From CAYPPG01 sp964412555 (GTDB lineage: Bacteria > Hinthialibacterota > Hinthialibacteria > Hinthialibacterales > Hinthialibacteraceae): a stretch of 64,000 nt of DNA. Location of the stretch: NCBI GenBank assembly GCA_964412555.1, contig CAYPPG010000001.1, positions 247,635 through 311,634 on the forward strand, written 5' to 3'. Shown here piece after piece: positions 8,916 to 17,278 of the stretch. Both the position numbers and the translations under genes were made by a program. The notes below the pieces were generated by a model that saw only the letters and a program-made list of their open reading frames with translations, had not been told where the DNA came from and made no database searches. How positions within the stretch are numbered: the stretch's first letter is position 1; the number at the start of each line of letters is the position of its first letter.

Positions 8916-9860
8916 ATGACGAACCAAAATAAATTACACATCGTTTATTCTGACCGCTTCAAGGAACACGACACCGGCAACCACCCCGAGAATGCCCGGC
9001 GTATGGATGCTGTTACAAATGCACTTCGGGAAAAACTATCCCAGGAATCCATCGCATGGTCGGATCCTCGTCCGGCGACGTTGGAAGAATTACAACTCGT
9101 TCATTCTGAAGAATATATTCAGTCCATAGAGACATTAGCAAAGAACGGGGGTGGCCGAGCTGATCCGGATACTGTCGTCAGTGCTTCCTCGTATGAAATC
9201 GCACGGCTTTCCGCCGGAGCCTTTCTCACCGCTGTCGATTCTGTGTGTAAAGGAAAATGCCGCCGGGCTTTCGTCGTGTCCCGTCCCCCCGGTCACCATG
9301 CCTTTCCGAATAAAGCGATGGGATTCTGTATTTTCAACAATATTTCCCTTGCTGCTCGGTATGCCCAGAAAAAATACGAGATTGGAAATATCTTGATTCT
9401 CGATTGGGATGTCCATCACGGAAACGGCACGCAACACATTTTTTATGAAGATGATACGGTTTTCTATATCTCCACTCATCAGTATCCTCATTATCCCGGA
9501 ACCGGCTCTTCTGAGGAAAAGGGGCGAGGTAAAGGAAAAGGATATACCCAGAATCTTCCTTTTCCCGCCGTGACACCGGCTGATAAGATCGTTCAAGCAG
9601 TCGAAGAATCTTTAGACAAGATTGTAGCGGAATTCAAACCCCAATTGTTTCTTATTTCGGCCGGTTTTGACGGCCATCGTGATGACTACTTGGGTAATTG
9701 GCTCTTGTTGGAAGAACACTTCGCGGAATTGACGAAAATGGTGGTTAACCATGCCAATCAATATGCTTCCGGAAAAATCATTTCCTGCCTGGAAGGAGGG
9801 TATAATTTAACCTCTTTAGCCGCATCCAGTGTTTATCACTGTAAAGAATTGATTTCTTGA
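8916..9860 (+). CDS. Histone-deacetylase-family amidohydrolase
   Basis: 314 residues, an arginase/deacetylase-fold zinc enzyme of the bacterial HDAC (acetoin utilisation/acetylpolyamine amidohydrolase) superfamily. Catalytic dyad His127-His128 in RPPGHHA; zinc ligands Asp165 and His167 in DWDVHHGNGT and Asp252 in SAGFDGHRDD. The N-terminal HPENARRM motif is typical. Substrate may be acetylated polyamine, protein lysine or another amide; sequence does not decide. All metal and dyad residues are present, so it should be active. Third gene of the trkH operon, 3 bases after gmk. Confidence 0.9.
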   Translation: MTNQNKLHIVYSDRFKEHDTGNHPENARRMDAVTNALREKLSQESIAWSDPRPATLEELQLVHSEEYIQSIETLAKNGGGRADPDTVVSASSYEIARLSAGAFLTAVDSVCKGKCRRAFVVSRPPGHHAFPNKAMGFCIFNNISLAARYAQKKYEIGNILILDWDVHHGNGTQHIFYEDDTVFYISTHQYPHYPGTGSSEEKGRGKGKGYTQNLPFPAVTPADKIVQAVEESLDKIVAEFKPQLFLISAGFDGHRDDYLGNWLLLEEHFAELTKMVVNHANQYASGKIISCLEGGYNLTSLAASSVYHCKELIS

Positions 9861-9863
9861 AAA

Positions 9864-10451
9864 ATGATCTATGATTTCCATGTTCATACCTCGCAATATT
9901 CATCCTGTAGTGTCAGTACTGCAGAAGAATTGTGTACACAAGCCCTGAAAGCCGGCTTAGACGGTATTGCTTTGACCGAGCATGATATCGTATGGGACGA
10001 GGACGAATTTTTTGAACTGAAGGATCGATTTCCGCAATTGACGATCTTTCGAGGGATGGAATATTCCTGTCCGGAAGGTCACTTTCTGATTTTTCTTCCT
10101 GAAGGAAATCCATATGCCCTGGAATATGATCTCTCCATCCGAACTCTCAGCCCAATAGTCCACGAAGAAAATGGCATTGTCATCTGGGCGCATCCATTTC
10201 GGTATGATCGCCACCTTCCCCAGTGGTTGGATGCTATCGACATTGACGGTCTTGAAGTGGAAAGTGGGAATATGGACCGGACGGCCACCGCCATGGCTCA
10301 AATGATCGCCGAAGAAAAGCGGCTATGCCCCTTCCGAAACAGCGATGCCCACCACCTCGACGCATTGGGACACTATTTTAACGAAGTTCCCGTCCGATTG
10401 CACAACACGACGGACGTCATTGAATATATTCAAAATACGACAACAAGTTGA
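9864..10451 (+). CDS. PHP-domain metal-dependent phosphoesterase-like protein
   Basis: 195 residues. PHP motifs: motif I DFHVHTSQYSSCS (His6, His8), GIALTEHD, a glutamate in FRGMEYSC, AHPFRYD and finally NSDAHHLD. This is the short single-domain PHP type, also seen with PHP-associated C-terminal sequences, and not a DNA polymerase. It probably hydrolyses a phosphoester with a di- or trinuclear metal site. Last gene of the trkH-gmk-HDAC operon, 3 bases after the deacetylase. Confidence 0.85.
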   Translation: MIYDFHVHTSQYSSCSVSTAEELCTQALKAGLDGIALTEHDIVWDEDEFFELKDRFPQLTIFRGMEYSCPEGHFLIFLPEGNPYALEYDLSIRTLSPIVHEENGIVIWAHPFRYDRHLPQWLDAIDIDGLEVESGNMDRTATAMAQMIAEEKRLCPFRNSDAHHLDALGHYFNEVPVRLHNTTDVIEYIQNTTTS

Positions 10452-10472
10452 AATTATAGGAGAGATTTATAT

Positions 10473-10493
10473 AAATTACAGTAGCTGTAATTT
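10473..10493. repeat. Inverted repeat downstream of the PHP gene
   Basis: AAATTACAG, 3-base loop TAG, CTGTAATTT: nine-base perfect arms, 22 bases after the PHP stop. AT-rich, with no T run following; may add to transcript end structure. Confidence 0.4.
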
Positions 10494-10506
10494 GCTGAAG
10501 TAAACA

Positions 10507-10554
10507 AAAGCAAGTCGAATCCTTGCCCATACCAACAAGGAAAAAACTTGCTTT
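10507..10554. terminator. Bidirectional hairpin between convergent genes
   Basis: Outer arms AAAGCAAGT (10507-10515) and ACTTGCTTT (10546-10554), inner arms CCTTG (10521-10525) and CAAGG (10536-10540). It sits exactly between the PHP gene and the convergent DUF5610-like gene, whose stop it overlaps. An A run and T-ended arms make it plausible in both directions. Shares a GCAAG/CTTGC core with other intergenic hairpins in the window. Confidence 0.5.
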
Positions 10555-11239
10555 ACTCAAGAGTATTCTTTTCGGGTAATTCCTCAGAAACCGGTTCAAT
10601 GAGCAGACTTTCTGGTTTTTCCGGTTGCAATTCGAGATCATTCAAATGCTCTTGCCGGAATTCATTCAATCCTTTAAGAACCATTTGATAGGTCTCTTCG
10701 ATTTTTTCTCCTATCGGTCCCAATTCTTCAAAATCGCCCAAAATTTTTTCTGCTTCTTCGAAACCTTTTTGAATGGCGTCACCGATCAGAGTCGAAAATC
10801 CATTGATTTTATCTTCACCGGATTCGTCCTGGTGATTTTGCGCATACAGATCAAAGAAACCCGTAGTAAAATCCAGTATCCGATTTGCGGTATTTTTGGG
10901 GCTGAAAAAGTCCAATAATTCTTGCGCTGAGGCATCTTCTGGCGGAAGATACTCGCTCAAATCATTCTCTTCTTCACCTTCTTGACCGCGCAACCCGTAG
11001 TATTCTTGTAGCTGCATCTTGACTTGATCAAACACCACGGTAACCGACTCTCTCAATGATTCCAAATCTCCATTCAAATTGAAAGAAAGAGAGACCAAAT
11101 CACTTTTGCTCTTGGTGAGTATTTCCTTTGAAGGACTACTTTGATTGACTTTCTCCGATTCCTTTTTCGTATTGATAGAGGACACTTTTGGCGACGTTGT
11201 TAAACGGCTAAGTGGAATACTACCGACCGGGTCAATCAT
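10553..11239 (-). CDS. DUF5610-like protein, possibly flagellum-associated
   Basis: 228 residues, no signal peptide or membrane segment, acidic. The block TANRILDFTTGFFDLYAQNH followed by a GDAIQKGFEEA-type segment matches my memory of DUF5610 proteins, which occur in flagellated bacteria near motility genes. The first 45 residues are Ser/Lys-rich and disordered-looking. The ribosome site is exceptionally good: GGAGGTGA 6-7 bases before the ATG, suggesting strong translation. Preceded by the acylphosphatase group on the same strand but 180 bases away. Function unknown; the only other motility-type gene in the window is the FlgF/G protein at 27383. Confidence 0.65.
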   Translation of the reverse strand: MIDPVGSIPLSRLTTSPKVSSINTKKESEKVNQSSPSKEILTKSKSDLVSLSFNLNGDLESLRESVTVVFDQVKMQLQEYYGLRGQEGEEENDLSEYLPPEDASAQELLDFFSPKNTANRILDFTTGFFDLYAQNHQDESGEDKINGFSTLIGDAIQKGFEEAEKILGDFEELGPIGEKIEETYQMVLKGLNEFRQEHLNDLELQPEKPESLLIEPVSEELPEKNTLE

Positions 11240-11304
11240 TTGTTATCACCTCCCTTCCTTCGTGACTTGATCTTTTACCCCACTCTCATTATCGACCGTT
11301 CGAA

Positions 11305-11316
11305 CTAAAGCTTTAG
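11305..11316. repeat. 12-base palindrome upstream of the DUF5610-like gene
   Basis: CTAAAGCTTTAG, perfect, about 65 bases before the start codon at 11239. Could be an operator site or chance. Confidence 0.25.
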
Positions 11317-11418
11317 CTCCCCTGAACAATATGTGTCTTTTTGAAAGAGTAGATGTAAAAGAATCTCTTATTCTCTGTAATACTTTGAACATATCCTTGC
11401 GAGCGTGGTAGGTGTCTA

Positions 11419-11712
11419 TTAAAAAGAAACAGAAAAATCACGATATTGGCCGGAAGGTTGTAACCAATCCACATCAACCGAAGTGACATGGGCAAAAGCG
11501 GAGGGACCTCGTTGGAGAATTTGGATGAATTCCTGCAAAATGGTTTCGTTTCCTTCTGCGACCACTTCCACCCTTCCGTCCCGCAAATTACGCACTTCTC
11601 CTGTAAGGCCAAGTGATTTCGCTTGCCGCTCGGTAAAATAGCGAAATCCAACACCTTGGACTCTGCCGCTCACGAAAGCATGAATTTGTTTGTTTTGATT
11701 CGTTCCATTCAT
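11419..11712 (-). CDS. acyP: Acylphosphatase
   Basis: 97 residues. Hydrolyses carboxyl-phosphate bonds. Motif 1 VSGRVQGVGFR with the phosphate-binding Arg24, motif 2 GEVRNLRDGRVEVVAEG with the catalytic Asn42. The start ATG at 11712 overlaps the stop of the upstream membrane glycosyltransferase gene as ATGA, implying coupled translation. Longer in-frame extensions upstream would overlap that gene extensively and are rejected. Confidence 0.93.
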   Translation of the reverse strand: MNGTNQNKQIHAFVSGRVQGVGFRYFTERQAKSLGLTGEVRNLRDGRVEVVAEGNETILQEFIQILQRGPSAFAHVTSVDVDWLQPSGQYRDFSVSF

Positions 11713-12923
11713 GTTCTCATCCTGTATATCCGGTCTTGAAGCGCAATCAATCCCACTCCTCCAAGAGCGCAAATCCATGGCATGATCGGATGACTGAAAC
11801 GAATACAAGCATAAGAAAGAGTATAAATCCCACAGAAGTATACAATGATAAAGAGAGGAATACTGATTTCCTTGATTCGCCGCCGTCCGTAATATATACC
11901 AATACAACATAACACTAGATACAAACTCTGCAATGGGATCGTTTTGTCCAACATGGTTTCTGAGGCGGGAACAAACCAAAAGCGAAGAAATTTCTTACCA
12001 AACAGGACTAAGGCACTACCCGGATTCTCAAGAATTTCTTCCAACCCTTTCTTGTACATGAAAAAATTATAATCATGACGATTGCCCCCCTTTTTTGAAA
12101 CTTGCTCTGCATAGCGATGCAGCTTTTCTTCCCATAAATGTCTTTTTTCCCCTTCCCAACGTCCTTCGGATTCTTGATGATTTCCAATCCAAAATTCCTG
12201 TCCCCCCCGAGAATCGAAAAGATAAAAATCGCCCAACACGGCCTCATTTCTCATCCCCCATAAGAGAACCAAAAAGAGAATCGGAAGAATATAGAGAATT
12301 CCTAATGAAACCGCCCGTTTGAAAGAGGAGAGAACGAACAGTAAGACAATCACAAAAATCGGGACAAATTGAAAGGCGGGTGTGATATAAAGAACGACAG
12401 ATGTCAAGAAAGAAAGGCACAAAACAGGTCCCACGCGCAAATCATGGATCACACGAACCATTCCAACAACCCAAAAAGCCAATGCCGTCCCCTGTATGAC
12501 TTCCGAATTCATCAATGGAAGCCGATAAACAGCCAAAGGATACACCGCATACAAAACCCCTGCTGCAAATGCAGAACGTTCGTCAAAAAGATAACGAACA
12601 AACAGATAAATCGAAATCAATGTGCAAAGGTCTAAAAGAATATTCCAGAATTGAAATACAATCTTAGGGGAGAAAAACGGAAATAGAGAACTCCAAAACG
12701 CCGTCAACACCGGAATCAACGGCATTCGTTCCGTATGCGTTTCCGAAAAAAGAAAATTGCCTTCCTGAAAAAGAACCGTTCTCTCGAGATATCCATCATT
12801 GTCGATCGCGATCCTTTCTTCCAAATCGGCAAGGTTAAAAAAAACAACATACGAAACCCGAATGAGAAACGCACCAACAATCAGCCATAAAAAATATCGT
12901 GACATAAACTTTTGTTCATTCAC
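11709..12923 (-). CDS. GT39-like integral membrane glycosyltransferase
   Basis: 404 residues with about ten hydrophobic segments. The first loop holds NLADLEERIAIDNDGYLER with acidic residues and a conserved R in ETHTERMPLIPVL, the layout of the ArnT/PMT (GT39/GT83) family that moves sugars from polyprenyl phosphate carriers. A charged periplasmic loop spans about residues 230-290. Target unknown. The GT2 gene 50 bases upstream probably supplies the polyprenyl-phosphate sugar. The start could also be the second ATG at 12905. Confidence 0.7.
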   Translation of the reverse strand: MNEQKFMSRYFLWLIVGAFLIRVSYVVFFNLADLEERIAIDNDGYLERTVLFQEGNFLFSETHTERMPLIPVLTAFWSSLFPFFSPKIVFQFWNILLDLCTLISIYLFVRYLFDERSAFAAGVLYAVYPLAVYRLPLMNSEVIQGTALAFWVVGMVRVIHDLRVGPVLCLSFLTSVVLYITPAFQFVPIFVIVLLFVLSSFKRAVSLGILYILPILFLVLLWGMRNEAVLGDFYLFDSRGGQEFWIGNHQESEGRWEGEKRHLWEEKLHRYAEQVSKKGGNRHDYNFFMYKKGLEEILENPGSALVLFGKKFLRFWFVPASETMLDKTIPLQSLYLVLCCIGIYYGRRRIKEISIPLFIIVYFCGIYTLSYACIRFSHPIMPWICALGGVGLIALQDRIYRMRT

Positions 12924-12973
12924 CTATTTCAAGTAAGAGTATCAAATATGAAATCTATTCGAATTCTATTCGT

Positions 12974-13654
12974 TCAACGGAAAAAATTGTATTTAAAGAT
13001 AAGCCAAATCGCCGAAATTCCGTCTTTCCACGTAATTTTTTTCCCTTCGGAATAATCTCGTCCATAATACGATATCGGTACTTCAAACACTCGGCATCCG
13101 AGTTTTGCCACTTTTGCCGTCACTTCCGGTTCCATCCCGAATCGTTGCGATTCAATGGTGATTCTTTTGATAACTTCTGTTCGAAAAGCTTTATAGCAGG
13201 TTTCCATATCGGATAAATTCAAATTGGTCAACATATTTGACAAAAGGGTTAAAAATTTGTTCCCCGCATAATGCCAAAAATACAGTACCCGTTGCTCGAC
13301 ACCTCGAAATCTCGACCCATACACAACATCCGCTTTGTCTTCCACAATGGGTTTGATCAAACGCGCATATTCAGCCGGATCATATTCCAAATCCGCATCT
13401 TGAATGATAACAATATCTCCTCCGACATGTTGAAGAGCAGTTCGTATAGCTGCCCCTTTTCCTTGGTTTTTTTCATGAAAAAAAATGCGAACTTGTCCGT
13501 CCTGAAAATTTTCGAGAAAATCCCGCGTCCCATCCACGGAATAATCGTCCACGATTATCAATTCTTTATCCGTCTTTTCGTCAAGTACCTTCCGGATGAT
13601 TTTCTCGATCGTATCTTTTTCGTTATAGACCGGCATGACTACCGATAATAGCAT
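12974..13654 (-). CDS. GT2 glycosyltransferase, polyprenyl-phosphate mannose/glucose synthase-like
   Basis: 226 residues. GT-A fold: LSVVMPVYNEKDTI at the N-terminus, LIIVDDYSVDGT, KNQGKGAAIRTAL, and the metal-binding QDADLEYDP. DMETCYKAFR and the FGMEPEVTAK block are typical of dolichol-phosphate mannose synthase-like enzymes. No C-terminal membrane segments, so it is a soluble or peripheral form. AAAGGATG precedes the ATG. It lies directly upstream of the GT39-like membrane protein, a usual donor/acceptor pairing. Confidence 0.88.
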   Translation of the reverse strand: MLLSVVMPVYNEKDTIEKIIRKVLDEKTDKELIIVDDYSVDGTRDFLENFQDGQVRIFFHEKNQGKGAAIRTALQHVGGDIVIIQDADLEYDPAEYARLIKPIVEDKADVVYGSRFRGVEQRVLYFWHYAGNKFLTLLSNMLTNLNLSDMETCYKAFRTEVIKRITIESQRFGMEPEVTAKVAKLGCRVFEVPISYYGRDYSEGKKITWKDGISAIWLIFKYNFFR

Positions 13655-13813
13655 AAGTTCATCCTTTAGATCAAAATACAGTTTTCTATTCGCAAATCAC
13701 GAAGCATCCATCGAAAAAATAAAGGAAACACAGATGCTTGCTGATCAAAAACGATCCTATCAGTATCATTCAAGTACAACTGCTTGATTATAAAGACACT
13801 CACTATTATCTCA

Positions 13814-13829
13814 AGGATTCCAAAATCCT
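13814..13829 (-). terminator. Weak hairpin after the GAF histidine kinase gene
   Basis: AGGATT, loop CCAA, AATCCT; 6-bp stem about 40 bases after the stop of the kinase gene. No clear T run, low confidence. The rest of the 215-base gap (13655-13869) shows nothing else. Confidence 0.25.
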
Positions 13830-13869
13830 CACCACATTTCAACATTCTTTGAAGAAATAATTGTGTACT

Positions 13870-15465
13870 TCATAAAGGCAGCAAAATTGTGAACGTCGCT
13901 CCATCCGGGCCGTTTTTCGATACAGTGACTTTCCCTTTGTGCTCTTCGATCATTCGTTTCGTCATCGGCAAACCCAAGCCGGTTCCTTTCTGCTTGGTTG
14001 TATGGAACGCTTTAAACAGATTCGTCATTTCCGCTTCCGGTATACCGGTACCCGAATCGGTGATATCAATCGCAAATTGGCAATCTTCTTTCCGCAATTC
14101 TACTGTAATGGTTTTTCCTTCTGGAGTTGCATCCAGAGCGTTCAACAACAAATTCATGATCGCCTGTTCGATTCTCTCCCGGTCAAGGGAAATGACAGGA
14201 TTCGACACGTGTACTTTCTTTTTTACCATGACTTTCTGTTGTTGTATTCGGTGGCGCAACAAACGGAGCACTCGATCGACAATTTCTTCAACATTGTTCG
14301 GTTGAAGTTCCAAGGGGCGGCTGCGCGCCATATGTAACAAATCTTTCACAAGTGTGTTCAAATCACTAATTTTCTGTGCCACTACCTGCAAATCATGTTC
14401 AAAATCTTCCGCTTCCGGCGGAGATGATTTCCAGGAATGAATCAGCATATTGATGACGGCCAGCGGATTTCGTATCTCATGCGCCAGCCCAGCCGCCAAT
14501 TCCCCTAATGTCGATAATTTGGCGGATACCTGCAGTTGCTCTTCCATTCCCATGATCTGTTCATGGATTCTTACATTCGTAATGGCAATCGCCGCGTGGT
14601 TGGCAAAGGTGTGCAGCAATTCCATTTCCGAACGCTGCCAGCGCCGGGGTGTGGCCGAATAGATATTCAATACACCCAACACATCCTGCTTAAATGTAAT
14701 CGGAGCAGCCAATAAGGCAGCCACCCCCTCTTGTTTTGCAAAGTTTTTGTGTAAATAGAGCGGTTCATTATAGATATTTTCCAATTGGACCACACGATTT
14801 TCCTGAACGACTCTCCCTAAAATCGATCCTACCATCGGGACATTTGGTTTGTCCAAATATTCCAAGCTGCATCCATATGCCGTGATCATCTCTAATTCAT
14901 TTTTCTTTTTGTCGAGCAGCATCAAAGAACTCATCTTTGCACGAAATAGCAGAGTGGCTTGTTCGACCACACTCAGCAAAACTCTATCCAAATCCAGTGA
15001 TGCTGAGATCGTCCCCGCAATATTGAATAGAAAAGAGAGAGGGCGGGATTGTTCTGCAACCAGAAAATCTACCCAGCCATAAAAAAAATCAGGCGATAGA
15101 CTTTTCGCTGCCGCTTGCAATTCCAGAAAGGAAAGTGTAGGGTGCGCATCATAACAATGAACCACCGTCCCGATCACTTCTTCACCACTGCGAATCGGAA
15201 CCGCGACCATTTGCTCCTTCTCTCCGGCGGGCAATTCCCCTAAAAAAGAATAAGGTTCTTTCGCCTTGCGGAGTCTTTTGATTGACTGTGGATCATTGAT
15301 TTGAGTCCGCCAGTAACGCTCACTACTTTCACTTTTTCCTGTAACGGCACACAAAACCAACATTTCTACAGTCGGATAGGTCAAAAAGTAGAGTGCGGAT
15401 TGAACCGCCCCACTCACCTGATGCATTTTTTGAAGGACTTCCTCTGGTGTTTTCACAACGGTCAT
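13870..15465 (-). CDS. Cytosolic GAF-domain sensor histidine kinase
   Basis: 531 residues, no membrane segment. A first GAF-like region at about 10-130, a clear GAF domain at 145-300 (RAKMSSLMLLDKKKNELEM ... GVLNIYS), a HisKA helix pair with LAHEIRNP (phospho-His329), then HATPase_c with N box EQAIMNLLLNALDA, G1 DSGTGIPE and G2 KGTGLGLPMTK. A soluble sensor of a small ligand or redox signal is likely. No response regulator is next to it, so it is an orphan here. Confidence 0.92.
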   Translation of the reverse strand: MTVVKTPEEVLQKMHQVSGAVQSALYFLTYPTVEMLVLCAVTGKSESSERYWRTQINDPQSIKRLRKAKEPYSFLGELPAGEKEQMVAVPIRSGEEVIGTVVHCYDAHPTLSFLELQAAAKSLSPDFFYGWVDFLVAEQSRPLSFLFNIAGTISASLDLDRVLLSVVEQATLLFRAKMSSLMLLDKKKNELEMITAYGCSLEYLDKPNVPMVGSILGRVVQENRVVQLENIYNEPLYLHKNFAKQEGVAALLAAPITFKQDVLGVLNIYSATPRRWQRSEMELLHTFANHAAIAITNVRIHEQIMGMEEQLQVSAKLSTLGELAAGLAHEIRNPLAVINMLIHSWKSSPPEAEDFEHDLQVVAQKISDLNTLVKDLLHMARSRPLELQPNNVEEIVDRVLRLLRHRIQQQKVMVKKKVHVSNPVISLDRERIEQAIMNLLLNALDATPEGKTITVELRKEDCQFAIDITDSGTGIPEAEMTNLFKAFHTTKQKGTGLGLPMTKRMIEEHKGKVTVSKNGPDGATFTILLPL

Positions 15466-15518
15466 GATTAAATAAATGGTACAAAAGATTTCTATAGTTT
15501 ACCACAAAGGAAAAACAA

Positions 15519-15875
15519 TTGAATTCCGATTTCGATCTTCCCGACGATGAACGATTCTGGGCTTCTTGCTGTCATCTTTCTGCGTTTGCATTTTTTTTCA
15601 TCCCTTTTATCGGACACATTGCCGCTCCAATCCTCATCTGGTTACTGAAACGCAGGGATTCGTCTTTTATAGACAAACAAGGCAAGGAAGCGGTCAGCTT
15701 TCAGATGAGCGTGACCATTTATGCGATCCCCTGCATTTTTCTGATGATTTTTCTCGTAGGATATGTACTGTTACTAATGTTATTTGCCTTTTGGGCAATT
15801 TCGATGATTGTGGCTGCCATTAAAGCGAATGACGGCATCAATTTTCATTATCCTCTCTGTATTCGTTTTTTTTGA
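15519..15875 (+). CDS. DUF4870-family small membrane protein
   Basis: 118 residues, TTG start with AAAGGA 8 bases upstream; no usable ATG precedes the conserved region. Three hydrophobic segments, with the DUF4870/Tic20-like pattern ERFWASCCHLSAFAFF, then IAAPILIWLLKRRDSSFIDKQGKEAVSFQ, and a closing segment with AAIKANDGINFHYPL. The family is widespread and its role unknown. Divergent from the histidine kinase gene with 53 bases between them. Confidence 0.85.
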   Translation: MNSDFDLPDDERFWASCCHLSAFAFFFIPFIGHIAAPILIWLLKRRDSSFIDKQGKEAVSFQMSVTIYAIPCIFLMIFLVGYVLLLMLFAFWAISMIVAAIKANDGINFHYPLCIRFF

Positions 15876-15903
15876 ATCTATAGAAGATCATTGGGCTTAA
15901 TGT

Positions 15904-15922
15904 AAGGATGCCAGAAATCCTT
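15904..15922 (+). terminator. Weak hairpin after the DUF4870 gene
   Basis: AAGGAT, 7-base loop, ATCCTT, then TTCC. Possible weak transcript end. Confidence 0.3.
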
Positions 15923-15960
15923 TCCTGATAACTAAACTTCCATAAAAGAGGTAAAAAATC

Positions 15961-17097
15961 ATGAATACCATAAAAATCACCCTCTTGTTCATTGCTTTGT
16001 TCTCCTTTCTCCAAACACCCTCATCGGAAACCAACGAAGAACTCAGCCAATTCATCGAAGAGCGCAATAATCAATATGCGGATTCCCTTGAACTTTATTT
16101 CCGCAAATTGCTCGTCGATCAATATCCGGAACGTTCGGAAGAACTTTGGGATCGATCCTATGACAGCATCGAGTCGTTTCTGCAAAGCGTTGAAGATCAT
16201 CGTCAATCGTGGCGCCGAATCCTGAATCCACCGGATCTCCATGAAAGCGGCGGGCTCCAAGAGCAATCCTATGTCCCTCTACAAGACATTGAAGCCAAAT
16301 GGATCACCCTTCCTCTTGGCTCCCTAAAAGCGGAAGCAATCCTAGCCATCCCTCGTGACGCAACTCCACCAGTCCCTCTTGTCATAGCACAACATGGCAT
16401 CGGGAGTATGCCCGAACGAGTTTTCGGCCTGCTCGATGACGGGAATCACTATCACGAATACGGACGCGCACTTTTGCAAAAGGATTACGCTGTTCTTGCT
16501 CCCTTCAATTTACGCAGCGTCGAAAAACGCAACCGCATCGAGCGGCTCGCTCGCTTAGCCGACACGACATTGCCCGGTATCGAATACACTCGCCTGAATC
16601 GCCTCCTCACGAAAGTCCTCAAGGACGAACGAATCGATTCGGAACGAGTGGGGATGTGGGGGCTTAGTCTCGGCGGCATGGCGACAATGTTCTGGACACC
16701 GATCGAACCGCGTATCAAAGTCGCTATTGTCTCTGCCTGGTTCAATCATCGTACAAATAAAATGGTCATCCCCGACGATCGCTATAGCTGCTTCCTGGAA
16801 ACGCAGGAAGAACACGCCTTTTTCCGCGGATGGCTGACGGCTTATTCAGACTATGACGTTGTCAGCCTTATCTGCCCCAGGCCACTCCTGATTCAATCGG
16901 GGAAGCAGGACCGCATTGCCTGGTGGCCTCAAATCATCGAAGAATTTGCAAAATCGATGGCACATTACGAACGTTTGGGTATTGCCGATCGCATTGATCT
17001 CGATTTACACGAAGGAGGGCATGAAATCATTGTTGAATCGGGATTGGCTTTTCTCGAGCGGTGGTTGAAAAAAGAACCCTCATCCGTCATGAAATGA
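15961..17097 (+). CDS. Secreted alpha/beta hydrolase (esterase-like)
   Basis: 378 residues with a signal peptide (hydrophobic 7-19). Fold elements: LVIAQHGIGS (oxyanion strand), nucleophile elbow GLSLGG (serine near residue 235), an Asp in QSGKQDRIAWWP and a His in HEGGHEI, completing the triad. Resembles abhydrolase-7/acetyl-xylan-esterase-like proteins that occur beside secreted polysaccharide hydrolases. Substrate not determined. Start follows AGAGGTAAAAAATC. Confidence 0.82.
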   Translation: MNTIKITLLFIALFSFLQTPSSETNEELSQFIEERNNQYADSLELYFRKLLVDQYPERSEELWDRSYDSIESFLQSVEDHRQSWRRILNPPDLHESGGLQEQSYVPLQDIEAKWITLPLGSLKAEAILAIPRDATPPVPLVIAQHGIGSMPERVFGLLDDGNHYHEYGRALLQKDYAVLAPFNLRSVEKRNRIERLARLADTTLPGIEYTRLNRLLTKVLKDERIDSERVGMWGLSLGGMATMFWTPIEPRIKVAIVSAWFNHRTNKMVIPDDRYSCFLETQEEHAFFRGWLTAYSDYDVVSLICPRPLLIQSGKQDRIAWWPQIIEEFAKSMAHYERLGIADRIDLDLHEGGHEIIVESGLAFLERWLKKEPSSVMK

Positions 17098-17131
17098 TGG
17101 ATATAAAGCGGCTGACCGCACCTGAATTTCA

Positions 17132-17152
17132 GCAAGAAATGTCACTTCTTGC
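17132..17152. terminator. Hairpin after the secreted hydrolase gene
   Basis: GCAAGAA, 7-base loop, TTCTTGC; 35 bases after the stop at 17097. Seven-base perfect stem. No strong T run, so possibly a 3' stabilising structure. Member of the GCAAG/CTTGC hairpin set. Confidence 0.4.
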
Positions 17153-17173
17153 CAACATCACTTTTGCATAATC

Positions 17174-17189
17174 CTGCTATAATACACAG
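17174..17189 (+). promoter_or_regulatory. uvrA promoter: extended -10 overlapping a LexA-like SOS box
   Basis: TGCTATAAT (17175-17183) is an extended -10. The same stretch reads CTG, ten AT-rich bases, CAG (17174-17189), the CTG-N10-CAG core of LexA operators in many proteobacteria. The overlap with the -10 of uvrA, a classical SOS gene, is what a repressor site would need. The LexA specificity of this lineage is unknown, so this is suggestive only. Confidence 0.45.
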
Positions 17190-17278
17190 TTCCAAAAGTG
17201 GTGCATCGAAGCAATTTCACGAAACACTGCAATAAAATGTATTCATTGAATCCAATCAACCAGCAACGGTAGTCATTC

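Noticed and set aside
10508..10536. tRNA-like T-arm (GCAAG, TCGAATC loop, CTTGC, ending near CCA)
   Set aside because: The loop is shifted relative to TTCRAAT, only five bases lie between the stem and CCA, and no D-arm, anticodon arm or acceptor partner is found upstream. It is the nested hairpin between two convergent genes.
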